Positions 8,122-17,492 are shown, counted from the stretch's first letter. The stretch: DNA of 64,000 bases from JAAXKN01 sp036261625 (GCA_036261625.1 DATAKL010000045.1:1-64000); one strand, 5' to 3'. Program-made: numbers and translations. Notes: generated by a model not told the origin, from the sequence alone.

Positions 8122-10218
8122 TTACTTTTTGGCAGTAAGAAAGAACATATCCGTAACTATATTGGCCGTTTCCTTAAGAAGTGGGTCGGTGATCTTTTCA
8201 TCCTGGGGCTCCACTTCCCCTTTTTTCAGGAGCTTCAGCCCTTCGGCCTGGCGGCGTTCATTGATGCTATTTAATTTTCTTACTTCCTGCTCATCCTGCT
8301 CCTTCTTGCGTTTTGCTTCATTTAAGGAAACAGTCTTCTCGTCGCGCTCTTTTTTGGCTTCCTGAATCTCTTCGACCAGGTTGCTGAAGACAGGATCTTT
8401 TTTCATCCTTTCATCATGAAGCTTGTTGAGTTCAGGAATAATGCCGCCGAGTTTTGTATAAAGATCATAATGTGTGGGCGATATGCTGTCCCACGGAAGA
8501 GCACTCGGCTCAGAGCTTTCTCCGTAATCGGAAGTATCGACCATTGAAGGGAACTTAATATCGGGAATAACGCCCTTTCTTTGTGTGCTTCCGCCGTTGA
8601 TGCGGTAGAATTTTGCAATTGTAACCTTAAGCTGGCCGTATTTTATACCCGGATCCTTGGGGAAGCGGTTAAGATCGATCAGATTCTGAACGGTTCCCTT
8701 TCCGTAGGTTCCCTGGCCAATAATTACGCCGCGCTTATAGTCCTGAATTGCTCCGGCAAAGATTTCCGAGGCCGAAGCGCTCGAGCGGTTTACAAGCACC
8801 GCCAGGGGACCGTCGTAGAAGATATTGTCGTCGTGGTCTGTTCCCACTTCAACCGAGCCGTCGGCATTGCGCACCTGGACGACCGGGCCGTCCTTTATAA
8901 AGAGCCCCGTAAGATCAATTGCCTCCTGGAGTGATCCGCCGCCGTTGTTGCGGAGGTCTAAGACCACACCGTCAACTTTTTCATCCTTGAGTTCCGCAAG
9001 AAGCTTTTTGACGTCCCTGGTCGTGCTCTTGTAGTCTTTTTCACCGCGGGCCTGTGCCTTATAGTCGAAATAGAATGCCGGAAGCGTAATAACACCGATC
9101 TTGTAGGGAGCCCCGTCGCGATTTACGGTAATAACGTCTTTTTTGGCCGCCTGCTCTTCAAGTTTGACCTTGTCGCGCACGAGCTTGATTTCCTTAGGCT
9201 TGGCGTTAACTCCGCCGTCGGCCGGCAGTACCTGAAGACGTACAAGCGTGCCCTTGGGTCCGCGAATCAGCTTAACGACGTCATCCAGACTCTTGTTTAT
9301 TACGTCCACCATCTCGCCTTCTTCACCCTGCGCCACACCGACGATCTTGTCGTTTACCTTGAGGAGTTTGCTCTTATAGGCGGGACCGCCGGGGATGACT
9401 TCCATCACCTTGGTGTATTCATCCTCGCTGGTCAGAGATGCACCAATGCCCTCGAGTGAAAGGCTCATCTGCATGTTGAAATTCTCTGAAGTCATCGGCG
9501 AAAGATAATTCGTATGGGGATCGATCGACTCTGTGAACTGGTTCATGAAAAGCTGGAATACGTCTTCACTCTTTAGCTGCAGCATTCTTTTTTCCATGTT
9601 GCTGTAGCGCTTGCCGAGTGTCTCGGAAATTTTTGCCCAGTCCTTCCCCTTTAACTTTTCACGCAGGGCCTCATCCTTAAGCCTTTTTCTCCAGAGTTCG
9701 TCAAGTTCGCTCTGGTCCCTGGCCCATGGGGCGTCCTTCCTCTCGGGGGTGTAGCTTTCGTCCTTTGTAAAATCAAATTCCTTCTGGAGTGCTGTATGTA
9801 TGTAGGCCTGACGATCCTTCATGCGCTGAATAAAAACGTTATAAATGTCGTAGGCAGGCTCCAGCTGTCCTTTGTTGAGGTCGTCATCTATCTCATAGCG
9901 GTACTTTTCAAATCCTGCAATGTCGGAAGCCAGGAAATAAAGCCGGTTATAGTCAAGAGTTTTTATATAACGGTCAAGAATGACCGAAGATAAAGAATCG
10001 TTGATGTCTGTCTTCTTATAATGGTACCTTGAAAGGAGCACCATAATCAGGTGGTCTTCCTTTCCGAAATAGCTTTCAGGGGCCAGTTTTCCTTCGGAAT
10101 TAGTGACTGTGGAAGCCTGATCCTTTTTTACGGCCCCGGCCTCGGTAACATTCTGTGCAGAGATAAAACTGCCTGTGTTAATAATTAACAGAAGCAGCAA
10201 GATCTGAAGTTTTTTCAT
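8122..10218 (-). CDS. prc: Carboxy-terminal processing (tail-specific) protease, S41
   Basis: Periplasmic protease that degrades or trims proteins from their C-terminus. It has a signal peptide (residues 1-21, ending ISAQ), an N-terminal helical Prc domain, a PDZ domain at about 252-332, and the S41 catalytic core. Core motifs are GVVLDLRNNGGGSLQEA (417-433), NRSSASASEIFAGAIQDY (477-494) carrying the serine nucleophile, and GKGTVQ with the general-base Lys507. A C-terminal Prc domain with a coiled, Lys/Glu-rich stretch ends the 698-residue protein. The length and architecture match E. coli Prc/Tsp. It stands alone, with its own terminator. Confidence 0.96.
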   Translation of the reverse strand: MKKLQILLLLLIINTGSFISAQNVTEAGAVKKDQASTVTNSEGKLAPESYFGKEDHLIMVLLSRYHYKKTDINDSLSSVILDRYIKTLDYNRLYFLASDIAGFEKYRYEIDDDLNKGQLEPAYDIYNVFIQRMKDRQAYIHTALQKEFDFTKDESYTPERKDAPWARDQSELDELWRKRLKDEALREKLKGKDWAKISETLGKRYSNMEKRMLQLKSEDVFQLFMNQFTESIDPHTNYLSPMTSENFNMQMSLSLEGIGASLTSEDEYTKVMEVIPGGPAYKSKLLKVNDKIVGVAQGEEGEMVDVINKSLDDVVKLIRGPKGTLVRLQVLPADGGVNAKPKEIKLVRDKVKLEEQAAKKDVITVNRDGAPYKIGVITLPAFYFDYKAQARGEKDYKSTTRDVKKLLAELKDEKVDGVVLDLRNNGGGSLQEAIDLTGLFIKDGPVVQVRNADGSVEVGTDHDDNIFYDGPLAVLVNRSSASASEIFAGAIQDYKRGVIIGQGTYGKGTVQNLIDLNRFPKDPGIKYGQLKVTIAKFYRINGGSTQRKGVIPDIKFPSMVDTSDYGESSEPSALPWDSISPTHYDLYTKLGGIIPELNKLHDERMKKDPVFSNLVEEIQEAKKERDEKTVSLNEAKRKKEQDEQEVRKLNSINERRQAEGLKLLKKGEVEPQDEKITDPLLKETANIVTDMFFLTAKK

Positions 10219-10393
10219 AATCCTTCCAATTAAGTTTCCGGTATTATAACAACATGAAAATTAAATAGTTTCAAAATATATTATTTTTGGAGGGTAATTC
10301 CATCCTATCTGAACAAAGATTTTAATAAAAGAGTTTACATATAAATACAATATAACAATAAGAATTTGCCAAACCAGCAAAAATAAGGGTTTC

Positions 10394-11695
10394 TTAAGGC
10401 TTTTTTGCGTTTGTTACGAGGACTTTGTCAATTCTGTTATGGTCCATATCAAGAATTTCAAAATTTAGCCCTGCGGCATCAAGTTTGTCCCCCTCGCCGG
10501 GCACTTTTTCCATTTTGAGGAAAATAAACCCTCCGAGCGTCTGGAAATCATCCTCTTCCTCACCGGGCAGAAATTCCAGCCTGAAGATCCTCTTGAATTC
10601 GTCTATCGGGATCATTCCGTCTACAAGCCAGGAGCCGTCTTCCCTTCTTTTTGCATAAGGCTCCGTCTCATTCTGCCTCGAGAGTTCCCCCAGGACCTCC
10701 TCAACGAGATCCGTTATCGTAATGAGGCCCTCAACGCCCCCGTATTCATCAATCACAATTGCTATATACTTTCCCGCTTCCTTAAAGCGCTCCAGGAGCT
10801 TAAGGGCTCTTGTACCCTCGGGAATAAAGAGCGGCTCTGAAAGGTGCGTATGAATATCGTACTGTTTTCCCTGTACGTGAAAGTAATAAAGGTTTTTTAT
10901 ACTTATTACCCCTTTAATGTTGTCCAGATTTTCATCGCAGACCGGAAAATGTGAAAAGTGCGATTCAAGTATAATTTTCTTGTTTTCATCACTGGGAGCG
11001 TTAATGTCAAGCCATACGATTTTAGTTCTGGGGGTCATTATAGCTTCAACTCTTTTATCCCCCAGACGGAAGACCGATTCGAGTATGTCCTGCTCTGCTT
11101 TCTCAATTACGCCGGCTTTATTGCCCTGGCGGATGAGCATCCTGATTTCCTCTTCTGTAACGTTCGGTTCCGATGGGGGCCTGATTTTGAGAAATTTCAG
11201 CACAGAATCTGTCGAATAGCTGAGTATGGCCACCAGCGGGGTTCCGATCTTTGAGAGCATTTTCATCAGTCCTGAGACTTTAAGGGCAACTTTTTCAGGA
11301 TTATTCATCCCGATCCTCTTCGGAACAAGTTCACCTACGACAAGTGTAATATAAGTAATTGCAGCTACAACAAGCGTATAGCCCAGTATGTCGGCATATT
11401 CTTTAAGAAAAGGGATTGTGCTTAAGACATCGGCCAGTCTTTTACCCAGTGTGGCCCCGCTTACGGCACCTGTGATAACGCTTATTGTTGTAACCCCCAC
11501 CTGGACTGTAGATAAGAACTTGCTCGGGGAATTTGCCAGATCGAGCGCTGTTTTGGACTTCTGGTTCCCTTTCCGGGCCAGGTTCTCAAGCCTCGACTTC
11601 CTGGAGGAAACCACAGCAATTTCCGACATTGCAAAAAGACCGTTGGCAATAATTAATATTAGAATTATTATCAATTCCAACGTTACATTATCCAT
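10394..11695 (-). CDS. CorC/HlyC-type (CNNM/DUF21 + CBS) membrane protein
   Basis: Integral membrane protein of the DUF21-CBS-CorC_HlyC family (433 residues), related to CNNM magnesium transporters and often mis-named hemolysin. The DUF21 membrane domain with four hydrophobic segments covers about 1-180 (LIIANGLFAMSEIAVVSSRK, then GELVPKRIG). A paired CBS module follows at about 205-330 (EAIMTPRTKIVWLD and YIAIVIDEYGGVEGLITITDL), and a C-terminal CorC_HlyC domain (WLVDGMIPIDEF to the end). Mg2+ or Co2+ efflux is the family inference; the sequence does not prove it. Single gene with about 250 bp upstream. Confidence 0.93.
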   Translation of the reverse strand: MDNVTLELIIILILIIANGLFAMSEIAVVSSRKSRLENLARKGNQKSKTALDLANSPSKFLSTVQVGVTTISVITGAVSGATLGKRLADVLSTIPFLKEYADILGYTLVVAAITYITLVVGELVPKRIGMNNPEKVALKVSGLMKMLSKIGTPLVAILSYSTDSVLKFLKIRPPSEPNVTEEEIRMLIRQGNKAGVIEKAEQDILESVFRLGDKRVEAIMTPRTKIVWLDINAPSDENKKIILESHFSHFPVCDENLDNIKGVISIKNLYYFHVQGKQYDIHTHLSEPLFIPEGTRALKLLERFKEAGKYIAIVIDEYGGVEGLITITDLVEEVLGELSRQNETEPYAKRREDGSWLVDGMIPIDEFKRIFRLEFLPGEEEDDFQTLGGFIFLKMEKVPGEGDKLDAAGLNFEILDMDHNRIDKVLVTNAKKP

Positions 11696-11885
11696 AATCT
11701 ACCCAATAGTTCAAACAGAGACCCTTATCTATAAAAGATAGGCTTATACTCCAGAATTAGCAAGGAATATCCCAGCCCGCCTGACCTCGGCTTTTAACCT
11801 CTGGAAATTGAAAGCAATTAGAATCTGTTTTTATAAACTGCAATAACTTTACAATGTATAAATTTAGTCAATTCGGTAAGCCAGG

Positions 11886-11926
11886 AAAAGAAAAAGGCAG
11901 AAGCCCATTGTAGAGCCCCTGCCTTT
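11886..11926 (-). terminator. Terminator after the T9SS-tail ORF
   Basis: AAAGGCAG ... CTGCCTTT stem (893-900 with 919-926 in the 11-kb block), followed on the minus strand by TTTTTCTTTT. It is 21 bp past the stop of the 112-residue ORF. Confidence 0.75.
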
Positions 11927-11946
11927 CCTAACATAATTAGATTAAA

Positions 11947-12285
11947 TTACTTCAAAAGAATAACCTTTGAAGTAGTTATATTGCTTCCTGATTTTAAGAA
12001 GTAGTAGTAAATGCCGCTTGAATAGCTTCCTGCATTCCATTCAAATGTATATTTCCCTTTAGCAAGGTAGTCCGAAACGAGCGTCTTTACCTCCTGCCCC
12101 AGGGAGTTATAGATCTTAAGCTCTGTAAATCCGTCACCGGGGATAGAAAAGGTAAACCTTGCTGAAGGGTTAAACGGATTGGGGTAGTTCGAACAGGTGA
12201 AGCCTTCAGTAGTACTGCCCAGGTGCTTAAGTCCAGGGTTCCCGATTTCAACTGCCGGCATGTCGGAGATCTGACCTGAAGCCAT
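11947..12285 (-). CDS. Orphan T9SS C-terminal sorting domain (possible gene remnant)
   Basis: The 112 residues are almost entirely a type A T9SS C-terminal domain: NYPNPFNPSARFTFSIPGDG, then LKIYNSLGQEV, then YSSGIYYYFLKSG and a final KVILLK. There is no signal peptide, which a T9SS cargo needs to cross the inner membrane. The frame stays open upstream of the ATG (residues GDRKYPDHPLGK precede it), and a strong AAAAGGAGA lies about 32 nt upstream of the ATG, too far for it. The neighbouring lipoprotein gene ends 46 bp upstream in a different frame. Most likely this is the surviving tail of a larger cargo gene, or a tail cut off from the upstream gene by frameshift. It may not be expressed as an exported protein. 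Confidence 0.55.
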   Translation of the reverse strand: MASGQISDMPAVEIGNPGLKHLGSTTEGFTCSNYPNPFNPSARFTFSIPGDGFTELKIYNSLGQEVKTLVSDYLAKGKYTFEWNAGSYSSGIYYYFLKSGSNITTSKVILLK

Positions 12286-12331
12286 TTTACCCAGTGGATG
12301 ATCGGGATACTTTCTGTCTCCTTTTATTTTA

Positions 12332-13435
12332 TTATTTATTTATTAACTTCCCATGGAGCATCATATTTTTGCCGCTGGTCGGATCAAAAAGGCAGTTAAA
12401 CACATCTTTCTCAAAAATCATCGGCTCATTTGCCAGAATTGCATTTTGTGGGGGATAACAAAGGTACAATATGTCTTTTCCATTATAATGTGCCAGCCCG
12501 TCATTCATCCTGATGAATATGTCGCTTTCACTCCTTCCAGTGAAGCCATTGCCAAAATTTTCATTGGTTACGGAAAGAAGGCTAAGAGGTTTGCCGTTGA
12601 AATAGCTGCAGATATTCTTTCCCTCAAGGAAATACACTTTGCTGCCGATCGTAGACATACAACCCATATTCATATTTCCCCTCGTGTTTGAATATATCTT
12701 CTTAAGCATACTGCCATTTAGTTCATAGTAGGTAATTATGTCGTTATCTCCGTTGAACTGGTCGAATGTTAAAGAATATACATATATCTTATCTTTTTCC
12801 TTCCTGATTTGAAGAAATTGGGAGTTGAAATTTCCTTTGCAGACCTCTGTCCAAGTATACCCATCATAGTGAAGAACAAATCCTTTATGGGAGTCAGGTT
12901 CAAAAGCCGAACCTTTATAGAATATGGTCCCGCTGGCATATACATCATTGGAATTCGTACCATGGATGCTTTTAATAAATACAAGTACAGCCCCATCTAC
13001 TTCATACTTGTAATTGCGGCCCCATTTGCTGCCATCAAAGTGCCAGATTTCGCCATCTCCACCTCCCATCCAGACATCATTTGGGGAAAAGCCAAATAAA
13101 GTGTTTCCCGAGCAGGTTATCATCTCTTTTTTATATGCAGTCCATTTATTACCGTCAAAGTGCTGTAGTCTGTCATCAAAATCCCCGCCAGCGCCTACTG
13201 CCCAGACATCCTCTGGTGATGAGCCCCAGACGGAGTAGAGGAAATTCATAGGCATGTTAAGCGTGTCGACATGCCAGAAGTAATCACGCCTGCCCGGAGT
13301 AATTTCTTCTGATGTAAGAGGATTGGATTTTCTGCATGAGGAAAATGATGTGAATAACAGGATACCAAGCAGGCATTGAATCACAAGCTGTTTTCTTAGT
13401 CTTACTGCAGCGGAGGAAAATTCTGTTTTGAACAT
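12332..13435 (-). CDS. Putative beta-propeller lipoprotein
   Basis: From ATG 13435 (AAGGA 7 nt upstream) it encodes 367 residues; a GTG at 13462 adds nine residues but lacks a ribosome site. The N-terminus is a lipoprotein signal with lipobox LFTSFSSC. The body has repeated blades with a W-G-S/P-D-V-W pattern: VWGSSPEDVWAVGAGG, FGFSPNDVWMGGGDGEIWHFDG, IHGTNSNDVYASG and ALVF-type blades, each followed by HFDG or HYDGYTW. This is a propeller-like repeat known from uncharacterised Bacteroidetes surface proteins. No catalytic signature is visible. The T9SS tail ORF lies just downstream. Confidence 0.85.
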   Translation of the reverse strand: MFKTEFSSAAVRLRKQLVIQCLLGILLFTSFSSCRKSNPLTSEEITPGRRDYFWHVDTLNMPMNFLYSVWGSSPEDVWAVGAGGDFDDRLQHFDGNKWTAYKKEMITCSGNTLFGFSPNDVWMGGGDGEIWHFDGSKWGRNYKYEVDGAVLVFIKSIHGTNSNDVYASGTIFYKGSAFEPDSHKGFVLHYDGYTWTEVCKGNFNSQFLQIRKEKDKIYVYSLTFDQFNGDNDIITYYELNGSMLKKIYSNTRGNMNMGCMSTIGSKVYFLEGKNICSYFNGKPLSLLSVTNENFGNGFTGRSESDIFIRMNDGLAHYNGKDILYLCYPPQNAILANEPMIFEKDVFNCLFDPTSGKNMMLHGKLINK

Positions 13436-13933
13436 TATCAATTCCTTTCTGAGGTTTTTCACAAAAATTTTATGCTATATAAGTCTTAAGATTTCTCTCT
13501 TTTATTATATATGGTGACAAAGAGCGTTTGCGGAAAATTATTCTAAAAAAAAAATGAAATATTTTCGATCTGGCACTGTTTTTATTTTATAAAAGTCAAC
13601 AATAAGGGGGTACAAGCTTTGATTTTGGATATTTTTTTATCTAAAGTACAGATTTGTCCTATATGTTATTATTTGTCTTTGCAGTAACTTATTTCAGGCT
13701 TAGCGACTTGGCTTCACCCTTTGCAAATACCAAATAAAAAATGACCCGGTAACTCTAACACCATAAATCACTTTATGTTCAAACTTCGGAACTCCAACCT
13801 TTACCCTTTCCAACACCAAATAAATGCCTCTTTTTAGGACCTCTAGCGCAAACTTCGCCCTTGATATTTGTCACAATAATAAATAGAATACAGAAAAAGA
13901 AAATAATATCAGCAGGTCTATAGGAGGAAATTT
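13436..13933. other. AT-rich divergent intergenic region
   Basis: About 500 bp between the divergently transcribed lipoprotein and ferredoxin genes. It holds a good promoter for the ferredoxin (13861-13889) and an imperfect repeat: ACCCTTTgCAAatACCAAATAAA near 13717 resembles ACCCTTTcCAAcACCAAATAAA near 13802. I see no gene in it. Confidence 0.6.
13861..13889 (+). promoter_or_regulatory. Putative sigma-70 promoter of the ferredoxin gene
   Basis: TTGATA at 13861-13866 and TAGAAT at 13884-13889 are separated by exactly 17 bp. The start codon is 45 bp further, with TAGGAGG before it. Confidence 0.5.
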
Positions 13934-14287
13934 ATGCCCTGGGTAATAACACGACTATGCGCCGACTGTCAGGATACAGCCTGTGTAAAAGTCTGCCCGG
14001 TGGATTGCATTTATGGTCTGACGGTAGAAGATTCAAATTTCCGCAGACAACTTTTTATTCACCCTGACGAATGCATCAACTGTTCTGCATGTGAACCTGA
14101 ATGCCCCTGGGGAGCAATCTTTGAGGATTCCGAGGTCCCGGAGATCTTTAAGGAGGATATCGAAATTAACGCCAATATCTTTAAGGAACATCCCTCACAG
14201 GATTTTACCACCACTCCCAAACCGATTAAAGAAAATCCTACACCTGAGGAAATTGAGGAAAATAAAAGAAAGTGGGGCTACGTCTGA
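13934..14287 (+). CDS. 7Fe-type ferredoxin (FdxA-like)
   Basis: Small soluble electron carrier, 117 residues. Cluster ligands lie in CADCQDTACVKVCPVDC (C9, C12, C17, C21, C25) and CINCSACEPECP (C47, C50, C53, C57). This is the arrangement of the [3Fe-4S][4Fe-4S] ferredoxins. The C-terminal half is acidic and low in complexity, ending EENKRKWGYV. A strong TAGGAGGAAATTT precedes the ATG. The next gene is 120 bp away, so it is probably monocistronic. Electron partner unknown. Confidence 0.93.
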   Translation: MPWVITRLCADCQDTACVKVCPVDCIYGLTVEDSNFRRQLFIHPDECINCSACEPECPWGAIFEDSEVPEIFKEDIEINANIFKEHPSQDFTTTPKPIKENPTPEEIEENKRKWGYV

Positions 14288-14407
14288 TTTAATATGACTT
14301 TATAGAAAATTTCAGAATAAAATAGTACGTTGTAGTCGGTTTTTACCTTACTGCTAATTAAAAATATTCAATAACCTTTTTCAATAACGTTTATTCAGGG
14401 TACCTAT

Positions 14408-15073
14408 ATGACGGAATGCAGCATAAGAGTAAACAAGACTGCCAGATACTTTGTTTTAGGTGAAGTAACCGGTCAGATTAATCAGGTATGGTTTGTATGT
14501 CATGGATACGGCCAGCTGGCTTCCCATTTCCTGAAGCATTTCTCCAAGCTTAACGACGGCTCGCGCCTTATTGTTGCCCCTGAAGGACTGTCCCGTTTTT
14601 ACTTAAGCGGAACAAGCGGCAAGATCGGAGCCTCCTGGATGACCAGCGAGGACAGGCTTAATGAGATCGGCGACTATATCAGCTACCTGAATGCCGTTTA
14701 TAACGAAATTTTCTCTACGGTCCCGAGAGATTCCGTAGAGGTCTTCCTTCTGGGCTTTTCACAGGGTACTGCTACGGCTTCACGTTGGTTCAATAACGGG
14801 AAAATTGATATTGATGACCTTATTCTCTGGGGAGGACACCTGCCGCCGGAGATCAACCTGGAAAACCCGATGTACAGAAAAGCCAAGCTTTCACTCGTCT
14901 ATGGAACCGGCGATGAATACCTGAAACCGGCCTATTACAGCATGGATGAAATGAGGCTCCAGGCTCACGGAATTCAGTACCAGGTTATTTCTTTCGAGGG
15001 AGGACACTGGATTAAACCCGACGTGCTCCTGAAGCTTTCATCCAGTGAAACGGTAAAAGAAATAATAAAGTAA
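14408..15073 (+). CDS. Phospholipase/carboxylesterase-like alpha/beta hydrolase
   Basis: A 221-residue cytoplasmic serine hydrolase of the carboxylesterase/acyl-protein-thioesterase type. Visible parts are FVCHGYGQLASHF (oxyanion region, residue 29 onward), the nucleophile elbow GFSQGTATASRW with Ser118, an acidic candidate in GTGDEYLKP, and the catalytic His200 in GGHW. No signal peptide is present. It sits 120 bp after the ferredoxin gene and ends in its own terminator. The substrate cannot be inferred. Confidence 0.87.
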   Translation: MTECSIRVNKTARYFVLGEVTGQINQVWFVCHGYGQLASHFLKHFSKLNDGSRLIVAPEGLSRFYLSGTSGKIGASWMTSEDRLNEIGDYISYLNAVYNEIFSTVPRDSVEVFLLGFSQGTATASRWFNNGKIDIDDLILWGGHLPPEINLENPMYRKAKLSLVYGTGDEYLKPAYYSMDEMRLQAHGIQYQVISFEGGHWIKPDVLLKLSSSETVKEIIK

Positions 15074-15107
15074 GACGCCGCTACGGGCGTCTTACTTTAT
15101 TATTTTT
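15061..15107 (+). terminator. Terminator of the esterase gene
   Basis: A 19-bp stem (AATAATAAAGTAAGACGCC paired with GGCGTCTTACTTTATTATT) followed by TTTTT. The stop codon of the gene lies inside the 5' arm. Confidence 0.9.
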
Positions 15108-15270
15108 GATACCTTTTCTAACTCATCCGTTCGGCAAACATTCAGCAGTTCAAAGAGAATGGAGGCGGGCTGGTTGTAATCTCTCTAAGCCATTGAGGCT
15201 CACCCTCTCCGGGGGCAACCCTATAACTGCACCGGAGGCAACATCGACATGCAAATCGTTTGCCAGCATA

Positions 15271-16104
15271 CTAATAAATTGCCTCCATGCCGTACTTTCC
15301 GCAGGCATACATCATTAGAAGAGAGGTAAAATCGACAAGAGCCCTTTTCTCGTCCTCATGATAGATCACCAGGTCGTAGACCTCGGCCACGAACTGGAAA
15401 TTCTGCAGAATCCTTTCCAGTTCCTTATGGTTCGGTGTCCCGTGCCAGAAGGCCACCTTCTTTATAAGTGTATTCCTGTGCCTGCGCAGGAACTCATTTA
15501 CTGAGATCGCATTATACGAATTCGGCGTTCTGGGGCGGCAAATATTAATAAGATCGTTAAAATAGGTATCCCACTTCTTAGCAAGATTTTCGTTCTTTTT
15601 ATACATTACATGCCGTGCTTTTTCAAGCGTAAAAAGCGCCTTAGTTGCCACCTTGAACTGCGGCAGAAGGGAGTAGCCGTCGTAGCTCGGGCAGCCTTCT
15701 TCATCAACATACTTCCACTTTCTTAAGAGCTGCTTCGGGCTCAGTATGGCAATAACCCTTTCAAGTCCGCTGTCCACAATTATATACCTGTCTTTCTGAT
15801 AGCCGACCACGGTAAGCCAGTGCCCCCAGTTATTGACGCTCAGTATGCAGGGAAGCCCTTTATTCAGCTCCCTGTCCAGAAGTTCAAGGGCATCCATGGG
15901 ATCTTCCGAACGGAAGTAATGCATATGACAGTGGAATTTTTTGGCTGCCCTTGCAAGCCCTATTTCATCGGTTCCTGCCCACCAGGTGCTGCCGGCAGAT
16001 TTTGCAATGGAATTCTCATTCTTGAAGATTCCGAGCATCACAAGAGCATATTTAAGTGCGAATGGTCCGCAATAGTATTTATTTGGCTGAGGATAAAAAC
16101 TCAT
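15271..16104 (-). CDS. C39-like papain-fold peptidase with unknown C-terminal domain
   Basis: The N-terminal half is a peptidase C39-like domain with a full candidate triad: Cys12 in NKYYCGPFALKYAL, His95 in NNWGHWLTVVGY and Asp111 in RYIIVDSGLE. The C-terminal ~130 residues (from about 145) are not recognised. There is no signal peptide or membrane segment, so this is not a standard ABC-linked bacteriocin peptidase; it should act in the cytoplasm. It is transcribed divergently from an ATP-grasp ligase gene 287 bp away, a pairing that suggests ligation and cleavage of a shared peptide. That link is an inference. Confidence 0.78.
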   Translation of the reverse strand: MSFYPQPNKYYCGPFALKYALVMLGIFKNENSIAKSAGSTWWAGTDEIGLARAAKKFHCHMHYFRSEDPMDALELLDRELNKGLPCILSVNNWGHWLTVVGYQKDRYIIVDSGLERVIAILSPKQLLRKWKYVDEEGCPSYDGYSLLPQFKVATKALFTLEKARHVMYKKNENLAKKWDTYFNDLINICRPRTPNSYNAISVNEFLRRHRNTLIKKVAFWHGTPNHKELERILQNFQFVAEVYDLVIYHEDEKRALVDFTSLLMMYACGKYGMEAIY

Positions 16105-16391
16105 CTTTATAATTGAGAAAATAATTTGAATTGACGGTTAAAATAAATTTTATTTATTGAATTCGTAAAACACCCTGTGAAATTATAGAATTATCCTGTA
16201 CCGGGAAATACCAAAATTAATAACGGATAATAAGGAACTTTGTTCTTTGTCTTTCCTTCCAGGGCTGGCGTGGAAGTCTGATTGTAATTTTAAGTTAAAA
16301 TTATTTTTCAAATATGCCAAATACTTTTATTCAAATGCTTTGCATGGGATAAGGTATTTTTTTATATTCCGTTCCAAATTATTGGGGAATC

Positions 16392-17492
16392 ATGAAAGTA
16401 GCTGTAGTATACAATATTTCTCATGCCGATCTGGCCCATTATGAAAAAACAGCCGTCCCGGCCTCTGCAGAGCTGAATTTTGAGCCGTACTTCGATATTG
16501 AACATTCCAGCCCCCTCGACGGCTATACCTCAATTACCCGTGCTCTTTGCGAGGCAGGCTTTGATGCCTACAGCCTGAATATTTTCGACGATTATAATGC
16601 TTTCCTGAAGGACTACAGATTGAACCGCCCCGATGTTGTATTCAATATGGTTGAATACTACAACGATAAACCGACTCTTGAAATGAATTTTGCCTGCCTG
16701 CTGCAGATGATGGATATTCCTTATACTGGCGCACCACCTATGGCACTTGCTATCTGCCAGAGGAAAATTATGGCTAAAAGCATACTGGCTTCCATGGGAA
16801 TAAATACACCTAAGTTCCGCGTGGTCTCACACGAAGAGGAATCAAAGGAACTGGGACTTAAATTCCCGTTGATTGTAAAACCTTCGCAGGAAGATGCAAG
16901 CCTTGGAATTGAGGATGAATCGGTCGTAAGCAATGAGGCTCAGCTTTATGAACGCGTCAAATTCATAGTTAACAGCTTCAAACAGAAGGCTTTGGTGGAG
17001 GAATATATAGACGGACGGGAGCTTAACGTGGCAGTTATGGGCGACCGCAGCCCCAGAGTTCTGCCTATAAGCGAAATAGATTTTTCCAATATGCCATCTC
17101 ATCTGAACAACATTGTCAGCTATCAGGCTAAGTGGGACCCATATCATGAAGCCTACCATATGGCAAGAGCCATTTGCCCTTCAGTACTGCCTTCTGAAGT
17201 GGAGCTAAAGGCAAAAGAACTTGCCTTAAGGGCCTTTACGGCCCTTGGAGCCCGCGATTATGCGAGGGTCGATATGCGGCTTTCCAAAAACAATGAACTC
17301 TTTGTGCTCGAAATAAATCCGAATCCAGACCTGACAGAAGATGCCGGATTTATGCGTTCTTCAAAGGCCGCAGGGTATTCATTCAGAAGGACACTAAAAA
17401 GAATAGTTGAAATGGCCTGGTCAAGAAGGGTTAAATCCCCCGGGGAAAAGTCTGCAAAACCGGATTTCGAATTCCCGGTTCGGCAAGCCTGA
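16392..17492 (+). CDS. D-Ala-D-Ala-ligase-like ATP-grasp enzyme
   Basis: The 366 residues have a Ddl-like ATP-grasp fold: an N-terminal pre-ATP-grasp region (VVFNMVEYYNDKPTLEMNF, then DIPYTGAPPMALAICQRKIMAK), KPSQEDASLGI at 163-173 as nucleotide loop, LVEEYIDGRELNV at 201-213, R292/D294, and the metal-binding EINPNPDLT at 307-315. True Ddl enzymes have HGxxGEDG near the N-terminus. Here the equivalent is FNMVEYYNDKPTLEM, so this is a paralogue with another substrate, probably joining an amino acid or small peptide. No ribosome site stands out (GGGGAATC before ATG). It is divergent from the C39-like peptidase. Confidence 0.85.
   Translation: MKVAVVYNISHADLAHYEKTAVPASAELNFEPYFDIEHSSPLDGYTSITRALCEAGFDAYSLNIFDDYNAFLKDYRLNRPDVVFNMVEYYNDKPTLEMNFACLLQMMDIPYTGAPPMALAICQRKIMAKSILASMGINTPKFRVVSHEEESKELGLKFPLIVKPSQEDASLGIEDESVVSNEAQLYERVKFIVNSFKQKALVEEYIDGRELNVAVMGDRSPRVLPISEIDFSNMPSHLNNIVSYQAKWDPYHEAYHMARAICPSVLPSEVELKAKELALRAFTALGARDYARVDMRLSKNNELFVLEINPNPDLTEDAGFMRSSKAAGYSFRRTLKRIVEMAWSRRVKSPGEKSAKPDFEFPVRQA

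Noticed and set aside
13569..13585. Sigma-54-like promoter TGGCAC...TT
   Set aside because: The downstream element reads TTATT instead of TTGCA/T, and no sigma-54 activator context is seen.
15108..15270. Degenerate copy of the palindromic repeat after the esterase gene
   Set aside because: AAGCC ATTG AGGCT and CTCCGGGGGCAAC resemble repeat parts, but the backbone ACCTCAGTAGCCC is missing, so the resemblance is not enough.
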